Positions 1-12,990 of a stretch of 64,000 nucleotides of DNA are shown here, piece after piece (position 1 is the first letter of the stretch; each line of letters begins with the position of its first letter). The translations under genes and the position numbers were made by a program. The stretch is taken from contig NC_066595.1 in assembly GCF_905475345.1 (NCBI RefSeq), positions 4,427,501 through 4,491,500 of the forward strand, written 5' to 3'. Below the pieces are notes generated by a model. It ran no database searches, had not been told where the DNA came from, and saw nothing but the letters and a program-made list of their open reading frames with translations. This stretch comes from Vespula vulgaris (taxonomy: Eukaryota; Arthropoda; Insecta; Hymenoptera; Vespidae).

Positions 1-860
1 CTACCGCGCCGAGACTACGAGAGTATCCGAGAAAGAATAATTTTTGCCGCCATTTTTTACGGCACTTAAAGCGAAAAAAAAATAGAAGGTCTACGACGTT
101 TTTACGATATGTATTGTTATTGTTATTATTATTATCTTTTTTTAAATTATTTTTCCTCTGTTTCTATTATTCTTTCAAAGAGTCTGCTTCGAGCGGTCAA
201 AGTAAATACGAAAATTTGATTAGGTCTTAATCATAAATTGTTTGTTTGAATTGCATGACAGCCATGTCATCATCATTTTAGTAGATATGAACAAATTGGT
301 TTATAATGACTAGATAGATAGAGTTTTTCAGATATAATATTGAACAAACTAATTACCTAGAAATATTTGTTTATATTCCAAGATATATACGAGTCTATTA
401 ATCCATGACGAAAAATTCCCTTTGCTTTTCTTCTTTCTCCAAAAACAAAAAAAAAACAAAAAAAAAAATAAGAAAAAAATATTAATAGAAAATACGAAGA
501 CTAATTTTTGAGAAACACAGAGAAACCTTTGATTAAAATTGGCTCCCCTAATAAAAACGTATGTTCCGCCGTCTGTTCCGCATCGTTCGTCATGACTATT
601 CCGCACGATCTAGGTAGAGAATACATCGTGAACGTCAGGGAAATTCTTTCTGTATCTCTCCAACCCTATTTCGAATCGAGGGAAGAATTTTTATCATGAC
701 CACGTGCACGGGTGTGCAACAGACAATGAATACAAATTCCCCGGTAGAAAAGAACGCTAGTACCGTCGACGTCACTGGCGATGAAACGACCGACCGACCA
801 ACCCCCTAGCCTCCCTAACCACCCCCACTTACCGGATTCTCTCGCGAGCAGGCTATGTTC

Positions 861-974
861 GAGGAGGAAGAGGAGGAGGAGGAGGAGGAGGAGAAGGAGG
901 ATGAGGAAGAGGAAGAGGAAGAGGAGGTGATGGTGGTGCTGTCGGTAGAAGAGGAAAAGGAGGTGGAGAGAGCC
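861..974. repeat. (GAG)n-rich purine tract
   Basis: An almost pure GAG/GAA triplet tract of about 110 bases. It gives poly-Glu or poly-Ser/Pro/Leu in translation but is not part of a recognisable gene. Confidence 0.85.
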
Positions 975-2309
975 GATAATACAACACAATGACATATTCC
1001 CAACCCCTCGTATCCCGGTATCCGTCCGCCACTGGATACGCCGAGTACCGTAGAAAACGTTCATAAACGGAAAAAAGTCGCGACGTCCGCCGGTCTGTCC
1101 ATCCGTCAATGCGACTAGCTGTATACGAATGAAAAGCGTTGTATCTTATCGCCGGCAATCCGTGCATGGTTTGCGAGAGACCAGGAATGGTGGTGATGCT
1201 ACTGGTAATGGTGGTGGTGGTATTTCTGATGGAGATGTTGAGCTATTCGATCAGTGAGAGAAAGAGAGAGAGAGAGAAAGAGAAAATAATGTAACGTAGA
1301 GGTAACGTCGTTCGACAAAGAACTCACTAATTAAATGTATCGCTTTATTAAACATATTCGTATTTGTATTAGAACTAAAAAAGAAAAGAGGAGAGAAGAG
1401 AAGAAATAAATGAATGAATGAATAAGAAGAAATTAAAGAAGATAGAAGAAAATAGGAACTCTGAGCGTGCGACAGATCGGTTAAGTTAAAAGTAAGTAAG
1501 TAACATTTTCAATTTTCCCCATACGATAGGTGGTTACTTGCTCTTGCCAAATTGCTATTGGATCCTCGATCGAAAAGAACTGGTCTCTGTCTCTTTCGGG
1601 GCGAGACATAAAATTAGAGAAAGAGAGAGAGAGAGAGAGAGGAAATTTTAGGATTCATCGAGGAGTCGTGTGTACACGTACCTTTGTAACACTAGCTCGA
1701 TCCTTTTTCTTTTTGCTTTCTATTCTCTTTCTTTCTTTCTTTCTTTTTTATTTATTTCTTTTTTAAACGATGCCTCTTTTTCATCGTTAGCTCGGGCGAA
1801 CGAGAACGTATTAGAAGTCTAACCGGGTAGCCTTTGACATTTTGAAAAGCAGCGTGTCCCCTTCGTTTCGGAAGCATTCCGAAATACTTAACCGAGTAGC
1901 TAACAACGCGATTTCTGAATCAACGCGCTCTCCTCGATTAAAACAAGAGCCAGAGCGCCGGACAAAGATCCAAAAGACCGACTATCGAGAAGGATGCATC
2001 ATTAACGGTGGCGGGTTGGGGGGTGGACTGTTGGTTGAAGAGTAGATTTAAACCGGTGGCTCCATTCGTAATTGCCGAATTACGGTCCCCTTCAGTACAC
2101 CCTCTCGTACCCCTTATCCAAGTACCTGAAAGGTACGTACAGGCTACTGGTTTCTGCCGTGTTGAAAAGGAGAGGATTCGGACGTTTCGGAGTCTTGAAC
2201 GTTGTTTTGGACGTTCTCCAAAACGCCGATATGGGTACCGCGAACGTGGATAACCGCTATGCGCTGGATTCTGAGGCCAGTGGAGGTTAGAGGAGGATGT
2301 GGATGAGTA

Positions 2310-2368
2310 AGAGAGGGAGAGAGAGAGAGAGAAAGAAACAGAAACAGGAGAGAAAGATAGAAAAAGAG

Positions 2369-2404
<36 letters not shown>
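2310..2404. repeat. (GA)n microsatellite
   Basis: Interrupted GA repeat ending in a pure dinucleotide run. Similar shorter GA tracts follow at about 2,749-2,791, 2,931-2,976 and 3,237-3,300, all with purines on the plus strand. Confidence 0.85.
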
Positions 2405-2409
<5 letters not shown>

Positions 2410-4101
2410 GTAGGTATAGTCGAAACAGGGTGGTGGATTCACAAAAGCGCGGAGGCCTTCGATCGACCAGTCATCTAGGCAACAATGCTTCTGACAATGG
2501 GCAGCGGGCCAGCGGTGTTTCATTAAAACATGCATTGAATTCGAGAGAGCCGACGAATTGGCTGAAACGGAGAGAGCTGGGCCTGGGCCGGTCCATCCCA
2601 CCACCTCCACCATCACCACCACCTTCACTACCACTAACCACCACTACACCATCGTCATCATTCTCGTTGTTACTACCACCTCGCTAGCTTGGTATCTATC
2701 TAAAACCACCACCCCCTAGCTCCCACCCTCCCTCTAAACTGCGAGAGTATCAGAGAGAAAGAGAAAGAGGGAGAAAGAGAGAGAGAGAGAGGCTTTGGTG
2801 CTCGGACGACGGTCATGTCTGATTGAAACATCGAAAAGTCTCTCCAACGTACACCCTCTCGTTCCTCTACCGTTGTTGTTGTTCCGTAAACAGTAAAGAG
2901 CGAGCGAACGAGCGAGAGAAAGATAGAAAGAATGAGTGAGAGAGAAAGAAAGAGAGAGAGAAAGAGAGAGAGGGTTGAACTGGAAAAGAGGGTGGACGAT
3001 GGGTGGCGGTAGGTCGAGGAGAACAAGTTGCCCGGGCTAAATTGGAATTGTCATGTGAGGGTGAGCGAAGCGAATCAAAAGAAAAACAACTTGTATAGGA
3101 TTGAGTTTAATTGTGAACGCCAACCTCCGGTCCCTCGCCGCCGCAAAAACCCTGGAGTTGGCGAAAACCGACCAAAGTGGACAGAACGAAGTCTCGAACG
3201 ACCGTTGCCTGAGTTAAAGGGTAGGGGCAAATGGAGAACGAAAAGAAAAAGAGTGAAAGAGAAAGAGAAAGAGAGAGAGAAAGAGAAAAAGAGAGAAAGT
3301 CAGTAAGGAAAGAAAGATGCTACGAAAGGAGACAAATGAAAAGAGAAAGACAGAAAGACAGATACACTTGGATCGAAGTGGTGTGGTGAAAGGTTCGAAT
3401 GGAAGGCGTATACGGAGACTATCGAGAACTGCGCCCAATAAACTGCTAATTAGAAACTCGTTGTCTCGTATTTCCAAGAAATTCTTCTATATATTCACAC
3501 ATACGCACGCGTATATATACGTATGTACGTATCATTGATCGACACGCTATTATCTCTAATGCACTTAACTAAACCTTTTCGAACGCGTATAAATACAATG
3601 GAAAATATTTCCCGCCGTAATATTTATATTGAACTTTGTTTAATGATTTGTCTATTAAACGTTACTATCAAGGTACTAATATAGAAAAAGAAGGCGGGGT
3701 TGAGGAAGAGTGATATCTCTATCTACTTGAAGAATATATTTCATAAAGGATTTATAAATAATAAATAATTCTTCGAACTTTTGGCAATCTTTAAATTCGA
3801 TTGTTTAATCGAGAGAGATCGATATTGTAATACTTATTAGAAATTCGAGAATAGGATTTACATCTCTTTTACTTTTATATATATATATATATATTATTTT
3901 GAAAGAGAAACGTTCGAGGTAACATCATCGCCTAAAAACTAATCGCCAAATCGTAAACTTGCCGTAAATCGATATTCTCGGCGTTTGACGTGCGACGCCA
4001 ACGCGTGGGGTCGTCTCTTTCTCGCTAAATGAAGTTCTTTGTTGGCTTCGTCCGCGAGGACAACCCTCAAGACAGTTTAACAATGCTCTCTCCCTGGACA
4101 C

Positions 4102-4443
4102 AGCGTATGCCGAGACTCTCTTCTCTCTCTCTTTCTCTCTCTTTCTCTTTCTCTTTTTCGACATAATATACTTCCATTTATCTATCTTCCTCTCTAGTTC
4201 TCTCTCTCCCTCTCTTTCTTTTTATCTTTCTCTTTCTCGTTTGAACGGACAATCGGTCCTCTCGACTGCCGGCGCAATTTTGTTCTCAATTTTGTTCTAC
4301 GTCGTCTTCGGCCCGACAATCGGCAATAAGCCGCCCAACTGAGATCCAATTTAAACCGTTAATTACCACCGGAGCATCGTTCCATCTCTCTCTTTCTCTT
4401 TCTCTCTTTATCTCTTTCTCTTTCTCTCTCTCTTTCTCTCTTT
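4102..4443. repeat. clustered (CT)n pyrimidine tracts
   Basis: Two CT-rich tracts (about 4,102-4,215 and 4,385-4,443) surround a unique segment. Here the pyrimidine strand is plus, the reverse of the 2.3-3.3 kb block. Confidence 0.75.
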
Positions 4444-4988
4444 CATCGCGTTTCTCTATCGCTATCCCACCTCACCCTCCTCGATCATTCGATCCAGGTC
4501 CTCCTCGACCTCCACCCTCCCCCATCTCTCTTTTTACATCACCCTCATTCTCCCGTGTACTGTATTTTTCCAATTTAAAATCCTATCTCTTAATTTCCTA
4601 CGTGTCACTGCTACGTCTGGGGATTTTTATGGAAACGATGATATCTCTTCTTCTCGCTGTTCCTATGCGAGAGTAGCGTGCACCGATATCGTAAAGCGAC
4701 GGACGATCGTATCGACAAGCTTTTTTTTTCCCTCGCCGACCCGCAACCACCCCCATCCAAACCATCCAACACCGACCACCCTCTTATTCCCCTCTCTCTT
4801 TCTCTCTGTCTCTTTCTCTCTTGACGCCGACGTAACACGAGGGAAATTGCACGAATCAGCTCGCATCACGGTATCCATCGTTATCGTACGAACGCGAATA
4901 AGTAAGTATGATATTTTGATGAGGTTGCCGTAATGGTACTTTCTTTTTTTCTTTCTTTTTTCTTTACTTTATCGTCATATATAATCAC

Positions 4989-4989
<1 letters not shown>

Positions 4990-5039
<50 letters not shown>

Positions 5040-5052
5040 TACATATATTTAT
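4990..5052. repeat. (AT)n microsatellite
   Basis: Nearly perfect TA dinucleotide array of about 45 bases, then TACATA variants. A (CT)n tract follows at 5,198-5,233. Confidence 0.9.
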
Positions 5053-5193
5053 ATACATATCGTTCATTATTGCGTTATTTAATAGATAAAAGACAAAATG
5101 AAATATTTTAGGACGAATTTGGCTCGGAATAAGAACGAGAAGATCGTTGTTGACTATCTTCTCCCCTCCATTATTGATAACGCGAAGACCACG

Positions 5194-5235
<42 letters not shown>

Positions 5236-5278
5236 CACCAACCGGTAATATCCACACCAACAACAATCACGGATTAAT

Positions 5279-6363
5279 GCCATTGTTCGCGCGTATCTAC
5301 TCGAAATGTACGGGCTCGCAGATCTATGGTTATATACGCTGGTGATGCATCGACAATGGGTAGAGTGGGTCTGCTCGGCGACCCAACGAGGTATTACCGA
5401 CCGAACAAGCATGCAGTTTGTCCCCCATTGTCGCCTCTCGATACAGTGGGAATAACGCCCACCCGCTGTATTTGCAGTATTCGGCACGGTTTCGTCCGGT
5501 TGCTATTTGCCGTCGGCTCTTCTTATTCGATGTTATATCCGATTTAAAGGCGTCCATTGTTGGCCAGTATTGTCACGAATGTCGATTGGTAACGCGATCT
5601 CTGTGACGTAAGAGAGAAGGAGGTACTAAGAGAAAGAGGAAGAGAGAAAAACGAAGAAGGAGAAGAAGAAAAAATGGAGGATTAAGAGATGTAAGCAATC
5701 AGAATTATCTATCAAAATTGAGAGAGAAAGAAAGAGAAAGAAAAAAAGGAGAACGAAAAAAGAAGTTCAAAGGACTAAATATATATCCATGTACGACGAA
5801 TGAATATAGAAAAATTCAAATTGAAATTGAAAATAATCGTCGAACGTGTTTCGATCAAAGAGAAGTAGTGAATCTTCTTTCTTCTTTCTTTTTTCTTTTT
5901 CATCTTTCGTTTTTTCCTTTCTTTCTTTTTTTTCTTCTTTTTCTTGCTTCCGGAAAACGATCTCGTCGAATATGAAAATTCGTAGAGTGCGTTGGTATGA
6001 CAAGGAAGGTACGGAAAAGCGGAAACGCTTCGTCGTAGGCAGTAGGTAGAGCATGGATTTAGTAGAGGCGAAGCGCATCTGCCTGTAATCCGTAGTGAGA
6101 CCGCGCGTTGTTTCGCTGATCCCCGCATTGTGACGTCGCTTGTATACTTCATTGTTCCGCGCTCGGTCCATCATTGTTCGCAGATTGTGTACACCTACCA
6201 ATACTACTAGCCGAATAGGCCGTGCACTCTACACGCATTTACGTTCGTGCGTTTTCCTTCTCTCTCTCTCTCTCTCTCTCTCTCGATTCTATTCCCATCT
6301 CGTTTTCCTCTCTGTCTCTTTTATTTATTCGATGCATCCGCTTTTGTGGGATTAAAAGAGGTG

Positions 6364-6415
<52 letters not shown>

Positions 6416-6520
6416 TCTCGGCCTGAGTGGATCGTAGAGCAAACTATTTAGTGGCTCCTAATCGTTCCGAATCGTACACAATGAACGGAAGCACCGTGCG
6501 ACACATGCGTCCATTGTCAA
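5279..6520. promoter_or_regulatory. candidate enhancer with many CATTGT/ACAATG sites
   Basis: Non-coding segment holding repeated SOX-type core motifs: near 5,280 (CCATTGTTC), 5,352 (GACAATGGG), 5,425 (CCATTGTC), 5,553 (TCCATTGTTGG), 6,125 (GCATTGTG), 6,150 (CATTGTTCC), 6,172 (CATTGTTCG), 6,478 (ACAATGAAC) and 6,511 (CCATTGTC). HMG-box proteins of the SOX family bind ACAATG/CATTGT. A SoxB gene lies about 18 kb away, so auto- or cross-regulation is possible. Regulatory activity is inferred only. A pyrimidine-rich patch interrupts the segment at about 5,875-5,950. Confidence 0.4.
6257..6412. repeat. facing (CT)n and (GA)n microsatellites
   Basis: A (CT)n run at about 6,257-6,284 faces a (GA)n run at about 6,368-6,412. 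Together they form a potential long imperfect inverted repeat with a roughly 84-base spacer. Confidence 0.8.
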
Positions 6521-8265
6521 GAAGAAACGATATCGAACTCACCCTACGAAACACATTTTGATCTCTGACATCGGAATAAGACAGCGTCGGTTCAATCGAG
6601 TGGAACTTCAAAAGGGGAGAGAGAGAGAGAGAACCCGATTATTATTGTCTCCTAACGGGACAGTAGAGGATACTGGATAAACCAACCCTGACACACGATC
6701 ACCTATCAATCCTTTATCTTCAATTGTTATATAGGGTTGGTACATCGAGCAAAGAGTTAGATTAACTTTAATCGAAAATAATAAATACTAAAAGTTTTGT
6801 AAGGATTTCTCGAACGGATTCATCGATTTACAAGACCGCATGTATTTCTCTTCTCTAACGACATACACACACACACACATATATGTACGTACGTATGTAT
6901 TAACGCAATAGAACGCTGGCAAACAAACGCGTCATTAAATTCTCACTTCTTGGCTGCAGGCAATGAGTATGGAGAAGAGGGACGAAAAAAGAAAAAGGAA
7001 AAAAGAAAAGAAGAAAAAAGGAAAAAAGAAAAGAGAAAAAAAGAGAGAAAAGAAAAAAGGAAAGAAGGAAGAAGCGTGTGTGCGAAGGTGCATCTCTCTA
7101 GTCGGAGAAAAGAGAAGCGTGTGCGCCTCCCGTATGGAAGGGCAACCTTGCCCCGTCTGTGCATAAACAAAATGGCCCATAAAACCTCGAGGCGCTAATC
7201 CGCGCAGAATGCCGCCGCGAGGATATTGTCAAACCCTCCTGCGGACCCGTTCACTCTGCAGGAAGACCAGCTGATTCATGCGGCCATATTTCACATCTTT
7301 ATGCATCCGCGAATATTTCAGGCCTCTCTGCACAACCGAGAAGGAGAGAGAGACAGAGACAGAGACAGAAACAGAGAGAAAGAGAGAGAAAGAGAGTCGA
7401 GTCGCCATCGGCACGTCCACGCAAAATTTTCGTTTTAACGGTTCTCGCTCGATTCGCTCGCGTCTCTCGAGGAAGATATTAGGCTTTTCGGTCGACCGTC
7501 TTCTTCTTTTTCATCTCCTTTTTTTCCCGACTTTTTTTTCTTTTTCTTTTATCGTTCTTCTTTATCTACTATGAACCTTGAAATTTCTAAAGAAAGATTC
7601 CGAGAATTTGACTGGAAGTTCCATAACAACGTGTCATTATCGTTTAACGAGAAGAGACAAATAAATAATAATTTATTTCGTTTCTACAATTCGACAGAAT
7701 AGGGGATAAGAGAAAGAGATCGTTAATCATGAACCTACTAAGTCTAAGATCATGCTAGATCGTCTATCTTTATATCATTTCGGTTTGTTTAATCGTACGT
7801 ATGTACGTACGTATGTACGTGAAAAGGGATGCCACCGAAAAGTCATCGACTCTAATGTGATTAACACTAGAGTGTAAAATTCGTCACGTACTAATGGTGA
7901 CACTACCAGACTACCAGAAAATTTTGGCTCCTCTCTCTTCTTTTTCTTATTTTTGTTATTTTTCTTTATCCTTTTTCTTATACCTTACAATTATTCTACT
8001 AAGAATATAAGATTTCTCTTTTAGTATTTCTTTTTTATTGTTAGTTTATGATACAGTACTTACGTAGGGTTGGCTTGAATCGTTGATCGAGAAAAGATCG
8101 CAAAGATCCGACGATCGAATGAAGAAGAAAGTGAAGGAGAAAGGTATCGTATTAGGAATAGAAGAGAGACCCTTCTCTCTACACGAGCTTAGTTAGCTAG
8201 GATAGATTTACAAAGCACTGGAAGCCGGTCGGGGATCCGTACACTTGCAACCTATGCAAACAAGT

Positions 8266-8280
8266 GGCACACCGTGTGCC
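8266..8280. promoter_or_regulatory. 15-base palindrome in a unique island
   Basis: GGCACAC-C-GTGTGCC is a perfect 7+1+7 inverted repeat. Just upstream are CACTTG and CAAGTG E-box-like words flanking ATGCAAA, a POU-octamer-like word, at about 8,241-8,266. It lies in an island without microsatellites. A bound factor is not identified; function is inferred. Confidence 0.35.
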
Positions 8281-8472
8281 GCGTGAGGCAAGCCACCAGA
8301 GATGTTTGTAAATGATAATGACCATTAGAACGTTGGATCGGATATGGCCAGAGGCTTCGTCGACGTACCGCGATGATTCTTCCACTTAGCAAGCGACGGA
8401 CGTGAAGAGCTCCCGTCTTATGTTTGTACTGTGATACGATGGCCAATGCGTTTTCAGTTCCTTTTTTTTCCT

Positions 8473-8503
<31 letters not shown>

Positions 8504-10506
8504 CTTTTCGAGAACTCTATAACTATACATACCCATGCTTCTGTAACTTCAACGATCGTAAGTATCTTCTATGGAACTTATAGATCAAGATTTTGCAACG
8601 TTATAGGTATATAAATTTGTTAAAAAAGAAAAAAAAACATAAAAGAAAAGGAAAGAAAAGAAAAACAAATAGATATCACGAATGATGCAATTTTTTTTGA
8701 TTAACGTTTCGAGACATTAATTATCCTCAATATTAAATTTCGATTATGTCGATATTAAAATTCTTGAGATATTTTTTTGAAGACATTTTTGAATCGTAAA
8801 TCTAATCGTTGATTTTTTATTTTTTTTATTTATTTTTTTATTATTTTTTTTTTTTTTTAAGGAATTAATTAGTCCGAATTAAAGAAAGAGATGGCGCCTT
8901 GCAGGAAGTTAGGCGATTTTCTAAAGTTCTTCTTCTCGAAGAACGACGACTCGTCCGTCGCGGTTGAATTCGTTTTGCACGCTGTCGCGCATAAACGCGT
9001 GTTATTACGTTAAGGGGTTAATGAGACTTGTGTCTCGGACAATGGACTACACTGGCGGAAATCAGTCACGCATTGTCCGCCAATGCTTTACGACGCGAGC
9101 GAGCGTGGCTTCGGCCGACAGTCATGGCTGTTAAAAAGGACAGCGTAGAAGATTGCTTATCCATTCGGAGTTGCATCCTCATCGACCTAACTCTGTCGCA
9201 AAATAGAAGAAAACCTCGCGACCGCGACGATAATCCTTTTGTCGTATGACAAAAGTTTCTTCGTTATCGTAGATTTTGCCTATGTAATTCTATGCAATTT
9301 CTTACATAGAATTTCTCATCCTTTCTGTCTCTCTCTCCCTCTCTCTCTCTCTCTCTTTCTTTTTTCTTCTCGTAATCATTTTTTCTCGTAATATTTTAAT
9401 CTCTTTGAGGACTTTGATTTTTTTTTTGTATAACAAGCTATAAAAATACGATCTGTAATGTTAAATATAACCTCGATATATTTTAAAAATAGAAATTATA
9501 CGAATAAATAAAGAAAAAATAAAAGAAGAAATAGATATGAAAATCATCAAGCAAGTATACATGCATATCAATCTATCGACTGTTTTAAAAAGGATTAAGT
9601 AAGCGAGTAATGTGAAAAGTATTAAGTGGAAAAATATTGGTAGCAAAAGTTATCGAAATATTTTTATTAAGAAAAATGTGTCAACTCTATGTGTGGAAAT
9701 TCTAAAGTTGATTATCGTCGAACGTCGAAATTCTTTGGAGACGTTCTATTCGGTAGCAACGGTCAAAGTTTGTCGTCTGCTTTTACTCCACGGAAGAAAC
9801 TTTTGGGGACTGGTTTTTAATAGAAAAACAAATATACACTGGCATTGGAACCCGACGGCTTTTCCACGTTAGACGAAGGAAAGTTTTGTGTGCACGTAAT
9901 AATGGACGAGACTTCTCTTCTTTTTTTCTCTCACTCTTTCTCTTTCTCTCTCTTTTTCTAATAAAAGAGAAACGTCGTCGGATAAACAAATACTCGTCAG
10001 AGAAACGTGCCGTTCACACTCGATTACGCATCAATGGGACAGTTCGAAAGAATTTCGAGAAGCGTTCGTTTCGTTGTTTCTCAAACACATTCATTATTCA
10101 TATACGTTTCTATTGCTTCTATTTTTATTCCATCTCTTGTTCGCCATTCGATAATTAACATTCGTGGCCATAAAAAAGAGACGAAAAAATACAGAGGGTT
10201 GCTAACGCGTGCACGCATAAAATATCAATACCGACGATTCTAACGAGCCGAACGAGAACGTTATTATGGAGATGAACGAAAATTTTCGTTCTCTCTCTCT
10301 CGCTCTCTCTCTTACTCTTTCTCTCTTAATATTTTGAGTTCGAATATAGTGAAAGGAAATAATTTAACGTTTTCGAAAATGCGCTGAGTTCTTTAGAAAA
10401 TACACTTTGTCTAAGAATATAATTAACGTTCGTAACAGTCACGATTACGGTGATCGACGACTAGAACGGTTATAGTTTGATGAAAATAAAAGAACACTCG
10501 TTAGCT

Positions 10507-10640
10507 AGAGAAAGAAAAAAGGACAGAAAGAAAGGAAGAAATAAATAAAGAAATAAAGAAAGAAAGAAAGAAAGGAGGAAACAGAGAAAGAAAGAAGGAA
10601 AGAAAGAAAAGGAGAGAGAGAGAGAGAGAGAGAGAGAAAA
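10507..10640. repeat. GAAA/GA-rich purine tract
   Basis: About 130 bases of almost pure purine: GAAA and GGAA units, then a clean (GA)n run. Another GA tract with CAGA variants lies at about 10,902-10,972. Confidence 0.85.
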
Positions 10641-10905
10641 TTATTATCGAATTCGGCTAATTAAATTTATCGCTGGTGTCAAAGGTTTCAGCGTGAAACG
10701 TGGGAAGGGTAAAAAGAAGGGCGGGGGTGAGGAAGGGGAGAAGGGGTGGAAGAGGAAGAAAAAAAAAAGAAAAGAGAAAAAACGCGTCGGTTTTCCGCGT
10801 CGACGCGTAACCGCCATATTAGCTGAACGCGAGGGAACGCTTACTTCTCTCTCTCTTTCTTTCACACACATAGACACATACACTGCAACGCACAAACGTA
10901 TAAAA

Positions 10906-10952
<47 letters not shown>

Positions 10953-11343
10953 AAGAGAGACAGAGAAAGAGAGACTCGAATACACGGCGTTCTCTCGCGG
11001 CTTTGAACTTTCGGATCAGACGTGACTTTACGACGGAGAGGGTAGTATCGGTCGACGGTGTCGGCGTTATATGTCGTTGGTTCGTATGAAAACGCGGAAG
11101 CCGCCATATTCGAGCGCTCTTCTCTCTCTTTCTATTTCTCTCTTTCTCTCTTTCTCTTCTCTCTCTCTCTCTCTCTCTCTTTCGTCTTTAGCGCTTCTCG
11201 CAAGCTCGGATATGTCGTAGGTGTACATACGCGCGTACGCGAGTGCATCTACCTAACGTAGGTATATTTATATTTAACGCGGCCTGTGCACTCCAACAGG
11301 GCGGAGGGGGAGAGGGACGAACTCGCAGTGTACAATCTACAGA

Positions 11344-11392
11344 TAATTACGTCATCCAATTAGCATTAATTACGGACTCTTTTTAATTAGAG
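11344..11392. promoter_or_regulatory. homeodomain-site cluster with a CRE-like word
   Basis: Within 50 bases are ATAATTACGTCAT (a TAATTA-like core fused to a TTACGTCA ATF/CREB-type site), CCAATTAGC, ATTAATTAC and TTTAATTAG. TAAT/ATTA cores are classic homeodomain targets. The island continues into non-repetitive DNA to about 11,430 and is bordered on the right by (AT)n from 11,438. Enhancer function is inference. Confidence 0.35.
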
Positions 11393-11437
11393 GCCGCGCT
11401 TGAAATATCGGTAATATCGCGTGAGGCCGAACGTTCA

Positions 11438-11518
11438 CGTATATATATATATATATATATGTGTACATATATATATATATGTGTGTGTATATGCATGTAT
11501 ATATATATCTATGTATGT
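11438..11518. repeat. (AT)n/(GT)n compound microsatellite
   Basis: Alternating TA repeats with GTGT and ATGTATGT interruptions. Confidence 0.85.
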
Positions 11519-12923
11519 ACTCACATGTTCGGCACACTTCACCGATCTCACCATCATCCTCTGACGAATTCGAGAGTCTCGGCCATTCACCAAGGTTATA
11601 CCGAATCCATTCGGTACCAGAAACTTTGAGGATTCTTCCTACTTTTATCTCTCTCTCATTCCTTCTCTACTTTTTTCTCAACCCGGCTTGTTTTTTCTTT
11701 CTTTCTTTCTTTTTTTCTTTCTTTTTCTTCCTTTTTGTCGTTTATTATTATCATTATTATTTTTTTATTCGTCACGGTATCAGCATCCGCGTTATCTCAC
11801 CGTAACGACCACCGTTAGAAATATTTTCTCCCTTTTTTCTCATTCCTCTTTCTCGTATCGTTATCCTTCGCCATCTTTCTCTCTCTTTCTCTCTCTATCT
11901 CGTCTTTTTTTTATCGGCTAATAAAATATGCGAGGTAATGCGGTAGACAGGTTCGTTTTATCCGCTGCGTTAAATAATTAATACCGACGCTCCGATCGAC
12001 GACGCTCCGCCTCCAACACAGGTCTCGATGATTTTTTATATACTCCCGAAGGGTAGTTCTCTTCCTCGTTTTATTTTCTTCTTCCTTTTCTCCTCTTTTT
12101 TTTCAAAGGCTATCGCCTCCCCCATAATTTCATTTCATGTAAATTCGCGAAATTCCACCTTTTTACTCTTTCGCTTTATCGACAATTATAAGAAAATTGC
12201 GAGATGTTTTTTAATCTTTTTTAAATTGAAGTTTTTGTTACAGTAATCCGAAGTGATATTTTTTCGAATGCAACGACTTTTCTTTTAATATGCTCTGAAG
12301 AATATTATATTTTCAAATTATACCGACATATACCTATAGATAATATTTTTTTGTTACGAAGTAGTAAAATTATAAGATTTTTGATATAAGATAATTACTG
12401 TTCGACAACAATAGCTTGATATTTGTCTAAACAAAATAATGAGCTATTAATGTGTATGGATTGTTTTATTCGTTGATGTAATACCTATTCTCCAAAATTT
12501 CCTGAATTATGATTTTTTATTAAAAATCTTTTAAGTATGAATAATACTAGCAATCGTTTACGGATTGCAATAAATATACTTCTCAGATATTGGAATGTGC
12601 CGGTCAAAACAAAAAATAAAGAAAAAAGAAAGAAAAAAGAGAGCGAGAGAGAGAGAGAAAGGATGAAATAAAGGAAAAAAGGAAGAAAAAAACGAAAAAG
12701 AGGGGTCTATACAATTTTTCGAAAAAAAAGCAAAATAAATCAAAAAGAAAGGAAAAAAAAGAAAAAAAATGAAGAAAAAATAAAGAACAAAAGAAAACGT
12801 TGTTATTGGATAATATAAAAAATTACAAGAATGAATTTTTTTAGATACGCAAGAAAGTGAAAACATGATTTTAAACATTATTCTTTGACAGCGAATTTCT
12901 TAGGCCGTCATAAAGAGTAAAAA

Positions 12924-12990
12924 CTAAGGGCTGTTTATTAACCGCTAGGTTAAGGTTCTAACCTTTTGGGCCCCAAACGATGGTCCTTAG
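12924..12990. other. nested inverted-repeat (cloverleaf-like) island
   Basis: CTAAGG (12,924-12,929) pairs with CCTTAG (12,985-12,990). Between them are three small hairpin-capable inverted repeats: TTAACC-gcta-GGTTAA (12,938-12,953), AAGGTT-ct-AACCTT (12,952-12,965) and TTTGGG-c-CCCAAA (12,965-12,977). Neighbouring arms overlap by one or two bases, so not all can form fully together. It could be a structured RNA, a protein-binding palindrome cluster or a transposon remnant. No known family was recognised. Confidence 0.45.

Noticed and set aside
5767..6201. Minus-strand 144-residue frame
   Set aside because: More than half is Lys/Glu/Phe translation of a poly-pyrimidine tract; the remainder has no recognisable domain and overlaps several other equally open frames.
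8890..9249. Unique GC-richer island beginning with an ATG (8,891) considered as a small gene
   Set aside because: No frame stays open with coding character on either strand and no splice signals connect it; it holds ACAATG/CATTGT words, so a regulatory island is more likely.
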